A stretch of DNA of 12,926 nucleotides, from assembly GCA_031274335.1 (NCBI GenBank), contig JAISQG010000078.1:1-12926 (forward strand), read 5' to 3'. The notes under the pieces were generated by a model that worked only from the letters and a program-made list of their open reading frames with translations, was not told where the DNA came from and searched no databases. Within the stretch, counting starts at the first letter, position 1, and each line of letters opens with the position of its first letter. Source of the DNA: Gracilibacteraceae bacterium. Its GTDB lineage: Bacteria > Bacillota > Desulfitobacteriia > Desulfitobacteriales > Syntrophobotulaceae. Positions 5,779 through 12,544 of the stretch are shown here, piece by piece. The position numbers were made by a program, and so were the translations under genes.

Positions 5779-6344
5779 ATGACACTGATTCCCGGCCTAA
5801 GCAATACACTTTGGTACTTTATCGCCTACGGCGCAGTAACCGCTTTGGCGATGAGGTTTATGCCAAAGAATAAACGCAAAAAGATACTCACCTACACGCC
5901 CCAAGGCTCTCATCTCGAAAAGGGCGCAACCATCATAAGCATGATTTCCAAATATGCGGCTATGCTTGTGTCATTGTTTGTACCGATAGCCATGAATCCC
6001 CTTACGCTTTGGGCGGGCAACGCATTGTATGCCGTCGGACTGACACTTGCCACCCTTGCAATGTGGCAGTTTTCAAAAGCAGAACTTGACCTGCCCATAA
6101 CAAGCGGTATTTACCGAATTTCCAGGAACCCTATGCAAGTCATGGGATTTGTCCTTTGCATCGGGATTGCGGTTATTGGCAACAACGTGTTTTTGTGGAT
6201 TTTAATGTCGTCAACATAGTTACTTCATACCCCATGTTCATTATGCAGGAACGGTTCTGCTTGGAGAAATACGGTAAGCCATACGCCGACTATATGAAAA
6301 AAACTCCCCGGATTTTGCTCATCAGGAAGAAATACACACAATGA
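5779..6344 (+). pseudogene. Isoprenylcysteine carboxyl / phospholipid methyltransferase-like membrane protein, split by a frameshift
   Basis: The first frame (ATG 5779, AAAGGAG 8 bases upstream) gives 146 residues and stops at 6217-6219. The protein continues in the frame one base back (about 6200-6344). The first part has four predicted membrane segments (about residues 7-27, 54-75, 78-102, 124-146) and the motif SGIYRISRNPMQVMG, which matches the R-x-x-R-[HN]-P pattern of the ICMT/PEMT methyltransferase fold. The second part, QERFCLEKYGKPYADYMKKT, matches the C-terminal E-R/E...FG..Y..Y...PR element. Both are needed for S-adenosylmethionine binding in the family, so the split product should be inactive unless this is a sequencing error. 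The last codons overlap the next gene by ATGA. Lipid or isoprenoid methyl transfer is the family role; the substrate is unknown. Confidence 0.8.
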
Positions 6345-6508
6345 CCCTTTGCGAATACAAACTTGAAACGCCGAAGCAGAACTTCTGCAACATAACGCCG
6401 CAAGTCCGCGAAGCCGTGAGCAAGAGCGGCGCCGCGGTGCGCGATCTGCTGTTCGCGCTCGACAAGACATTCCTCGACCGCCCGGAATTCAGACATTCCG
6501 AGGGCAAA
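6341..6508 (+). pseudogene. YjbQ/UPF0047-family remnant with internal deletion
   Basis: ATG at 6341 overlaps the stop of the preceding reading frame (ATGA). Residues 6-31 (YKLETPKQNFCNITPQVREA and on to KSGAA) resemble the N-terminus of YjbQ proteins. Residues 33-56 (VRDLLFALDKTFLDRPEFRH then SEGK) resemble a block that normally lies about 25-30 residues further on. The intervening segment, which in the family carries the conserved His-Thr-Thr active-site region, is absent. After SEGK the frame (open to 6631) no longer resembles the family, whose C-terminus contains an LGTWQ-type motif. About 56 of roughly 135 usual residues remain. YjbQ enzymes have been linked to thiamine-phosphate synthase side activity, but this copy should be dead. 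Recognition is from memory of the family. Confidence 0.65.
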
Positions 6509-6528
6509 ACGGCGGTTCTCGGTCTGAA

Positions 6529-6726
6529 TCAGCCGTCAGGCGTTTCTTGCCAGGCATCTGTCACCAATATGCGAAATACCCGCCCGCAACAGCCAACCCA
6601 GCGTTTTCTGTCCGGGCGGTTGAAATCGTGAAAATCAATGACGTAATCGGCAACGCCGCCTCCTTTAGAGCAATCTTCGAAGTATTCCCTGTACCAATTT
6701 TTCTGAACATAGAGCTCCGCCGGAAC
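6529..6726 (-). pseudogene. Possible gene remnant of unknown family
   Basis: A minus-strand frame of 65 codons between stops (TGA at 6729-6727 and at 6531-6529) has no ATG, GTG or TTG near its beginning. Its translation (ELYVQKNWYREYFEDC, then GGGVADYVIDFHDFNRPDRK and RWVGCCGRVFRILVTDAWQE) has the residue mix of a real protein: many aromatic residues, and balanced charge. I do not recognise it. It lies between the truncated yjbQ remnant and the fic leader and may be the tail of a gene whose start was lost, or chance. Confidence 0.3.
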
Positions 6727-6949
6727 TCAAGTGTTTTAAAAAATAAAAAAATTGCAACTAATTTAACCTGCGGGTGAGTAAAATACAAAAGGGAGGTTTT
6801 GACCGATGATGACAGGACGGAATCGCGGAGAGCGGCACGCGAACGGGAATTGTTCGTGAATTTTCGTTGCGCTTTCGCCCGTTTCGGTGTACACTGTTGT
6901 TTTGTACAGGCAAATATATTCATATGAGTATTATGACGAGGGTTGATCT
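6727..6949 (+). other. Gene-poor leader region before the fic gene
   Basis: No convincing gene. It holds an AT-rich stretch (6735-6770), a mini-ORF with a good ribosome site (6806-6859), a small hairpin inside that ORF (CGAAC/GTTCG), and two copies of the palindrome TGTACA 15 bp apart (6888-6893, 6903-6908). The only promoter I can offer for fic is weak: TTGTTT (6897-6902), 17 bp, TCATAT (6920-6925). Confidence 0.4.
6806..6859 (+). CDS. Possible 17-codon leader peptide or gene-start remnant
   Basis: GGGAGG (6791-6796) lies 9 bases before two consecutive ATG codons (6806, 6809), giving a 17-residue peptide (MMTGRNRGERHANGNCS). The ribosome site is strong, but the peptide has no recognisable feature. 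It may be the leftover 5' end of a deleted gene. Confidence 0.25.
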   Translation: MMTGRNRGERHANGNCS

Positions 6950-7621
6950 GTGGAAAACAAACATCAAATGACGGTTGAGGATAACATCTTCTTTGCCAAA
7001 CGCAATATTGTCGACCTCATATTCAAAAGCGCGAGGCTCGAAGGGCTTGCCGTCACGTATCCCGACACCTATTCCGTGATAAACGCGGGCGTGATAAACG
7101 GCATGACGTTTGAGGACGCCATGATTATCAACAACTTAAAACACGCGTGGCAGTTCGTTCTGTCCACCGCCGATTACCCGATGAGCCTGAGTTATGTCTG
7201 CCAAATCCACAAATACGTAGGCGATAGCCTGCCGGAGTACAACGCCGGGTTTCTGCGCAACAATGTCATCCGGGTGACGATGGGCGACGGGGAATCGTTC
7301 ACGCCGGATTTGCTTATTGAAGCCGACGCGCGCGACGAGATCAAGCGGATTGCGGGCGCAAAGCAAAGCGCGACCGAGCGGGCGATCACGCTCATGCTCC
7401 ACCTTATGCGGCGGCAGATGTTCAATGACGGCAACAAGCGCGCGGCAATGCTCGCCGCCAATCAGATTATGGTGTCGAACGGCGCGGGCGTCATATCCGT
7501 GCCGCCCGCGAAGCTGCCGGACTTCGTCCGGCGTCTGACGGAATACTACAGGAGCAATGATCCGGACGACGCAAAGGCGTTTGTCTATGAGCATTGTATA
7601 AACGGCAATGCCGCAGTATAG
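6950..7621 (+). CDS. Fic-family protein with Gln in place of the catalytic His
   Basis: 223 residues from GTG 6950 (GAGGG 7 bases upstream). Fic proteins usually transfer AMP or another phosphate-containing group to hydroxyl side chains of target proteins. The Fic signature H-[P]-F-x-[D/E]-G-N-x-R appears here as QMFNDGNKR (residues 156-164): the anion loop is intact but the catalytic His is Gln156 (codon CAG). The N-terminal SARLEG (27-32) fits the inhibitory (S/T)xxxE(G/N) helix that blocks ATP in class II Fic proteins. The central part (LKHAWQFVLS, then GFLRNNVIRV near residues 100-109, the usual beta-hairpin 'flap' region) fits the family. Normal AMPylation is doubtful without His. It is followed after 9 bases by an EamA transporter and is probably cotranscribed with it. 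No antitoxin gene is adjacent. Confidence 0.85.
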   Translation: MENKHQMTVEDNIFFAKRNIVDLIFKSARLEGLAVTYPDTYSVINAGVINGMTFEDAMIINNLKHAWQFVLSTADYPMSLSYVCQIHKYVGDSLPEYNAGFLRNNVIRVTMGDGESFTPDLLIEADARDEIKRIAGAKQSATERAITLMLHLMRRQMFNDGNKRAAMLAANQIMVSNGAGVISVPPAKLPDFVRRLTEYYRSNDPDDAKAFVYEHCINGNAAV

Positions 7622-7630
7622 GAGCTTTTC

Positions 7631-8527
7631 ATGTCAAAACAAGGGCTTATCTCCGTCATGGTTCTGTTTTCGCTTATTTTCGGTTTTAGCTTTATCGTGC
7701 TGAAACAATTGCTTGACGGCGATTTTCCGGTGTGGTTTTTGCTGGCCTTCCGCTTCTGCTTTGGCGCCCTTCTGCTGCTCGCCTTCCGCCGCGCCGCTGC
7801 CGCCCCGCCTTTTGACCGGAAAACCTTGAAAGCCGGAGTTATCGTCGGCACGGCCATTTTTTTTGCTTACGCCGTTCAGACTTTTGGGCTCCAGCTGACG
7901 ACCCCGGCGAAAAACGGCTTGTTTACCGGCCTGTATGTGATTTTTGTGCCATGCGCCATGATGCCCCTGAAGAAAAAATTTTCATGGAAACCGCTGCTGA
8001 CCGCGCCGCTGAGTTTTGCCGGCGCTGCCCTTATATCCGGGGTCTTCGGCGCTGAGCTGAATCTGAACGCCGGCGACGCCCTCACTGTTTGTGGCGCGTT
8101 GTTTTTCGCTCTGCATCTCATACTCCTGGAACGATTTGCCCCGGCGCTTCCGGCCTTAAATTTCACCGTTATTCAGCTTGGCACAGTCGCCCTGCTTTCC
8201 GCTGCGGCGTCCCTTTGCGTGGAAAAGGGGACGCATGCCGCCCTTGACTGGCCGGCCGTCCTGCCAGGCTTGTTGTTTTTGACAGTTTTTGCCACGGGGC
8301 TGGCCTCGTTTTTTCAGACATTCGTCCAAGCCCGCCTTCCGGCCAGCACGACGGCGGTCATTTTGTGCTTGGAGTCCGTTTTTGCCGTAGTGTTCTCCGT
8401 CCTTTTCGGGTATGACCGCTTTACGGTTTCGTTCGGCGCCGGTTCCGCGCTTATCATCGCCGCCATGCTCCTCGCCTCGGCCGGCAAGCAAGAGGCGCTG
8501 CTGGGAGACGCAAAACCCGCGCCTTGA
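7631..8527 (+). CDS. EamA/DMT-superfamily transporter
   Basis: 298 residues, almost entirely hydrophobic, with about ten predicted membrane helices in two EamA repeats (about residues 5-140 and 150-280). The first helix, VLFSLIFGFSFIVLKQLL, and the segment TTPAKNGLFTGLYVIFVP after helix 3 are typical of the family. The second repeat contains LPASTTAVILCLESVFAVVF, a well-conserved DMT signature. Members export amino acids, metabolites or small drugs across the inner membrane; the substrate is unknown. GGAG lies 6 bases before the ATG, which begins 9 bases after the fic stop, so the two are likely one transcript. It converges on ribH with 56 bases between; I saw no clear terminator there. Confidence 0.9.
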   Translation: MSKQGLISVMVLFSLIFGFSFIVLKQLLDGDFPVWFLLAFRFCFGALLLLAFRRAAAAPPFDRKTLKAGVIVGTAIFFAYAVQTFGLQLTTPAKNGLFTGLYVIFVPCAMMPLKKKFSWKPLLTAPLSFAGAALISGVFGAELNLNAGDALTVCGALFFALHLILLERFAPALPALNFTVIQLGTVALLSAAASLCVEKGTHAALDWPAVLPGLLFLTVFATGLASFFQTFVQARLPASTTAVILCLESVFAVVFSVLFGYDRFTVSFGAGSALIIAAMLLASAGKQEALLGDAKPAP

Positions 8528-8583
8528 ACGAGACTCCGGTTCCTAACGAAACATAACCGTCAGCGCGAGCGCTCATCTCAATT

Positions 8584-9069
8584 TCAGACTCTGTATTCCG
8601 GCGCGGGAAACTGTTTCAGCAAATTGGCCGTCTCGATGGCCGTCACGGCCGCGTCAAAGCCCTTGTTGCCTGCCTTGGTTCCCGCCCGCTCGATCGCCTG
8701 TTCGATGCTGTCCGTCGTCAGCACGCCAAAACTCACGGGAATCCCGGTGGAAAGCGTGACCTGGGCGATGCCCTTGCTGACCTCCGAGCTGACATACTCA
8801 AAATGGGGCGTCGCCCCGCGGATAACGGAGCCCAGGCAGATGACGGCGTCGTATTTTTTGGACAACGCGGCTTTTTTGGCGACCAGCGGGATTTCAAACG
8901 CGCCCGGTACCCAGATCAGGTCGATGTTCTCCGGTGCGACGCCGTGACGGAGCAGCGCGTCCTCCGCGCCGCCGATCAGCTTGCTCGTGATGAATTCGTT
9001 GAAACGGGCGGCCACGATGCCGAATTTCAGGCCCTGGCCGAGGAGTTTTCCCTCAATGACATTACGCAT
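8584..9069 (-). CDS. ribH: 6,7-dimethyl-8-ribityllumazine synthase (RibH)
   Basis: 161 residues, full length. It condenses 5-amino-6-ribitylaminouracil with 3,4-dihydroxy-2-butanone 4-phosphate, the penultimate step of riboflavin synthesis; relatives assemble into pentamers or 60-mer capsids. Diagnostic segments are [19 protein letters not shown] (substrate-binding Phe-Asn), [25 protein letters not shown] (the His in this block is the catalytic proton carrier in the family) and [26 protein letters not shown] is 7 bases before the ATG. It is the last gene of the rib operon, 54 bases after ribBA. A short GC stem just past the stop is too weak to call a terminator. Confidence 0.97.
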   Translation of the reverse strand: MRNVIEGKLLGQGLKFGIVAARFNEFITSKLIGGAEDALLRHGVAPENIDLIWVPGAFEIPLVAKKAALSKKYDAVICLGSVIRGATPHFEYVSSEVSKGIAQVTLSTGIPVSFGVLTTDSIEQAIERAGTKAGNKGFDAAVTAIETANLLKQFPAPEYRV

Positions 9070-9123
9070 ATTTGCGCCTCCTGTTAATAATTGAACGAAA
9101 GCCTTAATTAAGACGATGAGATT

Positions 9124-10341
9124 CTATTGGGCGGCGGAGAGGTAATGGCCCAGTTTGGATTTTTTCGTTACCAGATATTTTCTGTTCTCCGGGCGGGGTG
9201 TGATTTCAAGCGGCACGCGCTCCAGCACTTCGATGCCATATCCTTCCAGAGCGACTATTTTGCGCGGGTTGTTTGTCATCAAGCGCACTTTTTTCACGCC
9301 GAGGTCAGCCAGAATTTGCGCTCCGATGCCGTAATCTCGCAAATCAGGAGCAAAACCGAGATCCAGATTGGCTTCCACCGTATCCCGGCCTTCTTCTTGC
9401 AGCTTGTAGGCCTTGATTTTGTTAAACAGGCCGATGCCCCGCCCTTCCTGGCGCATGTACAGCAGAAGGCCGCGCCCTTCGCGCTCAATCCTGGACAGGG
9501 CGGCTGCCAGCTGGTCGCGGCAGTCGCAGCGACTGGAGTGAAAAACGTCGCCGGTCAGGCATTCGGAATGAACGCGCGCGAGGACGGCTTCGCCGTCGCC
9601 GATTTCGCCTTTGATCATGGCCAGGTGTTCCTTCCGGTCGATGGAGCTGCGGTAGGCGACGGCGCTGAAATGCCCGTACTCCGTCGGCAGGTCAATTTTT
9701 TCCGTGACTTCGATCAGCTTTTCGTGCCGGCGGCGGTAAAGGATCAGATCCTTGACCGTGATAAATTTGAGGCCGTGCTTGTGGGCGAACAGCGTCAGAT
9801 CGGGAACGCGGGCCATCGTCCCGTCGTCCTTCATGATTTCGCACAGCACTCCCGCCGGCCTCAGACCGGCCAGGCGCGCCAGATCGACCGCCGCTTCCGT
9901 GTGACCCGTGCGGACAAGGACGCCGCCCTCCCGCGCCTGGAGCGGGAAAATATGCCCCGGCCGGCGCAAATCGTCCGGGCGACTGCCCGGCGCGGCGAGA
10001 ACGCGAACGGTTTCCGCGCGTTCGTAAGCGGAAATACCGGTCGTGCTGGAGGACGCGTCGACGCTGACGGTGAAAGCCGTGCCGTGCGGGTCGGTGTTGT
10101 GATCGACCATTTGATGCAGCCGGAGTTCCGTCAGTTTCTCCGCCGTCAGCGGCGCGCAAATGAGGCCCCGTCCGTAGGTGGCCATGAAATTGATGCTTTC
10201 AGGCGTCGTCTTTTCAGCGGCCATGATCAGGTCGCCTTCGTTTTCCCGATTTTCATCATCGACGACCACGATCATTTTGCCGGCGCGGATATCCGCCAAG
10301 GCTTCCTCGATGGTGTTGAAAACAGTGCCTGTTGATTCCAT
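9124..10341 (-). CDS. ribBA: Bifunctional 3,4-dihydroxy-2-butanone-4-phosphate synthase / GTP cyclohydrolase II (RibBA)
   Basis: 405 residues, two fused enzymes. Residues about 1-205 are the RibB part, making dihydroxybutanone phosphate from ribulose 5-phosphate: [16 protein letters not shown] binds Mg2+, and [18 protein letters not shown] and [10 protein letters not shown] complete the site. Residues about 210-400 are GTP cyclohydrolase II, opening [22 protein letters not shown] supplies the three zinc cysteines, RQEGRGIGL the substrate loop, and LMTNNPRK the C-terminal element. Both active sites look intact, so this one protein feeds both branches of the pathway. GGAGG is 6 bases before ATG 10341. 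It begins 32 bases after ribE in the same operon. Confidence 0.98.
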   Translation of the reverse strand: MESTGTVFNTIEEALADIRAGKMIVVVDDENRENEGDLIMAAEKTTPESINFMATYGRGLICAPLTAEKLTELRLHQMVDHNTDPHGTAFTVSVDASSSTTGISAYERAETVRVLAAPGSRPDDLRRPGHIFPLQAREGGVLVRTGHTEAAVDLARLAGLRPAGVLCEIMKDDGTMARVPDLTLFAHKHGLKFITVKDLILYRRRHEKLIEVTEKIDLPTEYGHFSAVAYRSSIDRKEHLAMIKGEIGDGEAVLARVHSECLTGDVFHSSRCDCRDQLAAALSRIEREGRGLLLYMRQEGRGIGLFNKIKAYKLQEEGRDTVEANLDLGFAPDLRDYGIGAQILADLGVKKVRLMTNNPRKIVALEGYGIEVLERVPLEITPRPENRKYLVTKKSKLGHYLSAAQ

Positions 10342-10373
10342 TATATTCCTCCGATGATATTATTTAACAGTGA

Positions 10374-11030
10374 TTAAAATCCGTTTTGCCGCAAAAACTC
10401 CAGCGTCAGGCCGCCTGTTTCCGCCGGCGGCGCGAGCGCTCCGGGAACGCGCAGAAAATGCGCGACATATTTGCCGAGGATATCCGTTTCCAGGTTGAAG
10501 GCGGTGCCGGGCCGCGCGCGGCCGAGCGTCGTTTCCCGCAACGTGTGCGGGATGACGGAAACGGTGAACACGGGAGGCGTCACCGTCACCAGCGTGAGCG
10601 AAATGCCGTCCAAAGCCACGGAGCCTTTGGGGATCATAAAGCGCAGCGCTGCCGGCGGCCCCTCGACCGTAAGGAGTTCCGCGACACCGGCCGCTGTTTT
10701 TTGCCGCAGGACGCCGACGCCGTCCACATGCCCGCTGACTATATGGCCGCCGAGACGAGAGGTCGGCGTGAGGGCTCGTTCCAGGTTGAGGGGAGCGCCG
10801 GGGCCCAGCGACCGGAAAGCCGTGCTGCGAAGAGTTTCGGGCATGGCGTCGGCTGTGAAGCGGCCTTGGCCGACGGAAGTGACGGTCAGACAGGCGCCGT
10901 TGACGGCGATGCTGTCGCCCGTGACCGTGCCGGACAGCACCCGCGCCGCTTTGACCGTGAGCAGGGCGCTTTCGCTCCGGAAGTCGATCCGCTCTAGGAC
11001 GCCCGTTTCTTCAATGATGCCGGTAAACAT
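10374..11030 (-). CDS. ribE: Riboflavin synthase, alpha subunit (RibE)
   Basis: 218 residues. It dismutates two molecules of dimethyl-ribityllumazine into riboflavin and the pyrimidine that RibH reuses; the enzyme is a trimer. Two lumazine-binding repeats are visible. The first begins MFTGIIEETG and includes DSIAVNGACLTV. The second begins GHIVSGHVDGVG and includes GSVALDGISLTLV, the paralogous counterpart. I start at ATG 11030 rather than the in-frame GTG at 11039: family members begin MFTGIIEE, and GGAGG is 9 bases from the ATG but directly against the GTG. It begins 32 bases after ribD. Some genomes call this gene ribC, so the symbol follows the Gram-negative usage. Confidence 0.96.
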   Translation of the reverse strand: MFTGIIEETGVLERIDFRSESALLTVKAARVLSGTVTGDSIAVNGACLTVTSVGQGRFTADAMPETLRSTAFRSLGPGAPLNLERALTPTSRLGGHIVSGHVDGVGVLRQKTAAGVAELLTVEGPPAALRFMIPKGSVALDGISLTLVTVTPPVFTVSVIPHTLRETTLGRARPGTAFNLETDILGKYVAHFLRVPGALAPPAETGGLTLEFLRQNGF

Positions 11031-11062
11031 TGTTTTCACCCTCCGCCCGCGAAAAATTGAAA

Positions 11063-12163
11063 TTAATTGACATTGCCGTTCACATAGGCGCTGATTTTGA
11101 GGTCAGGCCCGACAAATTCCGCGCTCAGGGCGCCCAGCGGCACGGCGTCCGCCATTTGGCCCAAATCCAGCCCGGCGAGCGGGGAGGGGCCCGTGCCCCC
11201 GATGAATTTCGGGGCTATGAAAAATTCCGCTTTGTCGATCAGGCCGGCGGCGAGCATATGCCCCGCCAGCTCGCCGCCGCCTTCCAGCAGGACGCTGTTC
11301 CAGCCCCGCCGCGCCACGTCGCGCATCAGATCCGGCAAAGGCACATGCTCCGCGTCCGCGTAATGCCATACTTCGACGCCGGGGCGGGCGCGGAGGGCCG
11401 CGAGGCGCCCGGCCGGCGCGCGGGCGGACGCGGCGAGGACGCAGAGGGAGCCGGGAGAGCCGGAGGCAAGCACCTTAGCCTCGCCGCGGACGGACAGCCC
11501 TCCGTCCACGACAAGGCGCACCGGGTCGCGCCCGCCGGGCAGCCGGCATGTTAAGGCGGGATCGTCCTGTCTTAACGTGCCGCTGCCCACCATGACCGCG
11601 TCATGGTGATTACGCAGTTCATGAGCGTAACGGCGGGCGCGGGGGCCCGTGACCCAGCGGGCGTCGCCGGAGGAGGCGCTGATTTTGCCGTCCATCGTCA
11701 TGGCGCATTTGTATAGGACAAAAGGAAGGCCCTGCGTTATCGCCTTTATGAAAGCCTCGTTGAGCCGCGCCGCCTCCGCCGCTAGCAGCCCGGTTTCGAC
11801 GGTGACGCCCGCCGCGCGCAGCCGGCTCGCGCCCCGGCCGGAAACAAGGGGGTTCGGGTCGATCATGGCGCAGACGACGCGCCGCACCCCGGCCGCGATC
11901 AGGGCATCGCAGCAGGGCGGCGTGCGCCCGGAATGAGAGCAGGGTTCAAGGGTAACGTAAACATCGGCGCCCGCCGCCTGCTCGCCGGCCGCACGCAAGG
12001 CCAGAATTTCGGCGTGGGGTTCCCCGGCCCGCCGGTGGTAGCCCTCGCCGATTACGCCGCCGTCCCGCGTGATAACGCACCCAACCATCGGATTGGGACT
12101 CGTGCGCCCCCCGGCCAGCGCGGCCAAAGCCAGTGCCCGCCGCATATGGTTTTCGTCCGTCAT
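11063..12163 (-). CDS. ribD: Bifunctional diaminohydroxyphosphoribosylaminopyrimidine deaminase / 5-amino-6-(5-phosphoribosylamino)uracil reductase (RibD)
   Basis: 366 residues. It catalyses steps two and three of the pathway: deamination of the pyrimidine, then NADPH reduction of the ribosyl side chain. The N-terminal deaminase (1-145) has TSPNPMVGCVI, the zinc ligand and catalytic pair HAE (His50, Glu52), and EPCSHSGRTPPC (zinc Cys75 and Cys84). The C-terminal reductase (about 148-360) has KCAMTMDGKISASSGDARWV, DAVMVGSGTLRQDDPALTCR and LLEGGGELAG. I start at ATG 12163 (MTDENH) with GGAGG 5 bases upstream; the longer frame to 12253 would run through the riboswitch terminator. It is first in the operon, directly under FMN riboswitch control. 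Confidence 0.97.
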   Translation of the reverse strand: MTDENHMRRALALAALAGGRTSPNPMVGCVITRDGGVIGEGYHRRAGEPHAEILALRAAGEQAAGADVYVTLEPCSHSGRTPPCCDALIAAGVRRVVCAMIDPNPLVSGRGASRLRAAGVTVETGLLAAEAARLNEAFIKAITQGLPFVLYKCAMTMDGKISASSGDARWVTGPRARRYAHELRNHHDAVMVGSGTLRQDDPALTCRLPGGRDPVRLVVDGGLSVRGEAKVLASGSPGSLCVLAASARAPAGRLAALRARPGVEVWHYADAEHVPLPDLMRDVARRGWNSVLLEGGGELAGHMLAAGLIDKAEFFIAPKFIGGTGPSPLAGLDLGQMADAVPLGALSAEFVGPDLKISAYVNGNVN

Positions 12164-12174
12164 TATTTCCTCCC

Positions 12175-12203
12175 AAAACAAAACGCCCCGGATTTCCGGG
12201 GCG
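12175..12203 (-). terminator. Riboswitch-controlled intrinsic terminator before ribD
   Basis: On the minus strand an 8-bp perfect GC-rich stem (CGCCCCGG/CCGGGGCG, 12203-12196 with 12191-12184), a loop of four, and TTTTGTTTT (12183-12175). It ends against the GGGAGG of ribD, so termination here removes the whole operon message. An upstream stretch, CCGGAGGCG (12231-12223), can pair with the first arm with one bulged A and is the likely antiterminator. Confidence 0.88.
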
Positions 12204-12252
12204 CGAACGGCAACAGACGTGACGCCTCCGGAGCCGAGGCTTCGGAAGCGCA

Positions 12253-12390
12253 ATCTCTTTCCATCCAGACTTTAACTGTCGGCTCCGCAGTTGCAACGGA
12301 TCTGCCTCGAGAACTGTTACGAATTTCGCAACAGCCCTTACGGCTCGCGGGCTGTACCGCCGGTAAGGAATTTCACCTGACCCCAGAGAT
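12253..12390 (-). promoter_or_regulatory. FMN riboswitch (RFN element)
   Basis: The conserved RFN blocks are present in order on the minus strand: GGGGTCAGGTGAAATTCC, TTACCGGCGG, a GCCCGCGAGC helix region, GCCGACAGTTAAAGTCTGG, and ATGGAAAGAGAT. The closing P1 helix pairs ATCTCT (12390-12385) with AGAGAT (12258-12253). It binds FMN in the nascent RNA and turns down the riboflavin operon when FMN is plentiful. The output is the terminator at 12175-12203. The variable arm (about 12275-12320) is of ordinary size. Confidence 0.96.
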
Positions 12391-12544
12391 GATCGATATG
12401 CTGTTGCCGGCATGTGCTTGACGCCGTCAGCGGGGTTGGATCCCCGGCGGGCGAAAGTTTGGCCGAGAATTATTGTAGCACGGAAACGGATAAATGGCAA
12501 GACACCCCGATGCAATTTTTCTTCCTGTCCACCGTGACCGAACG
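12391..12544 (-). promoter_or_regulatory. Promoter and 5' leader of the riboflavin operon
   Basis: On the minus strand -35 TTGCCA (12500-12495), a 17-bp spacer and -10 TACAAT (12477-12472) predict a start near 12465, giving a leader of about 300 bases to ribD. Between start and riboswitch lies a CGGGG/CCCCG hairpin (about 12430-12447) without a T tract. The stretch from 12501 to 12544 shows no clear terminator for the gene upstream. Confidence 0.8.

Noticed and set aside
6185..6222. Programmed -1 frameshifting to join the two methyltransferase halves
   Set aside because: No canonical X XXY YYZ heptamer in the right frame and no evident downstream stimulator; a simple one-base loss explains the data.
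6561..6923. 120-codon minus-strand open frame before fic
   Set aside because: Low-complexity, basic and Ser/Arg-rich translation with no family resemblance, spanning an AT-rich non-coding stretch; another minus-strand frame in the same place looks more protein-like.
8528..8583. Terminator between the converging transporter and ribH genes
   Set aside because: Only a 4-bp AGCG/CGCT stem without a T run on either strand; not enough to call.
9127..10335. 402-codon plus-strand open frame opposite ribBA
   Set aside because: It is the antisense shadow of a clearly functional GC-rich gene; no ribosome site or protein family is visible. The same holds for the long plus-strand frames opposite clpP, anfO, tolC, ribE and ribD.
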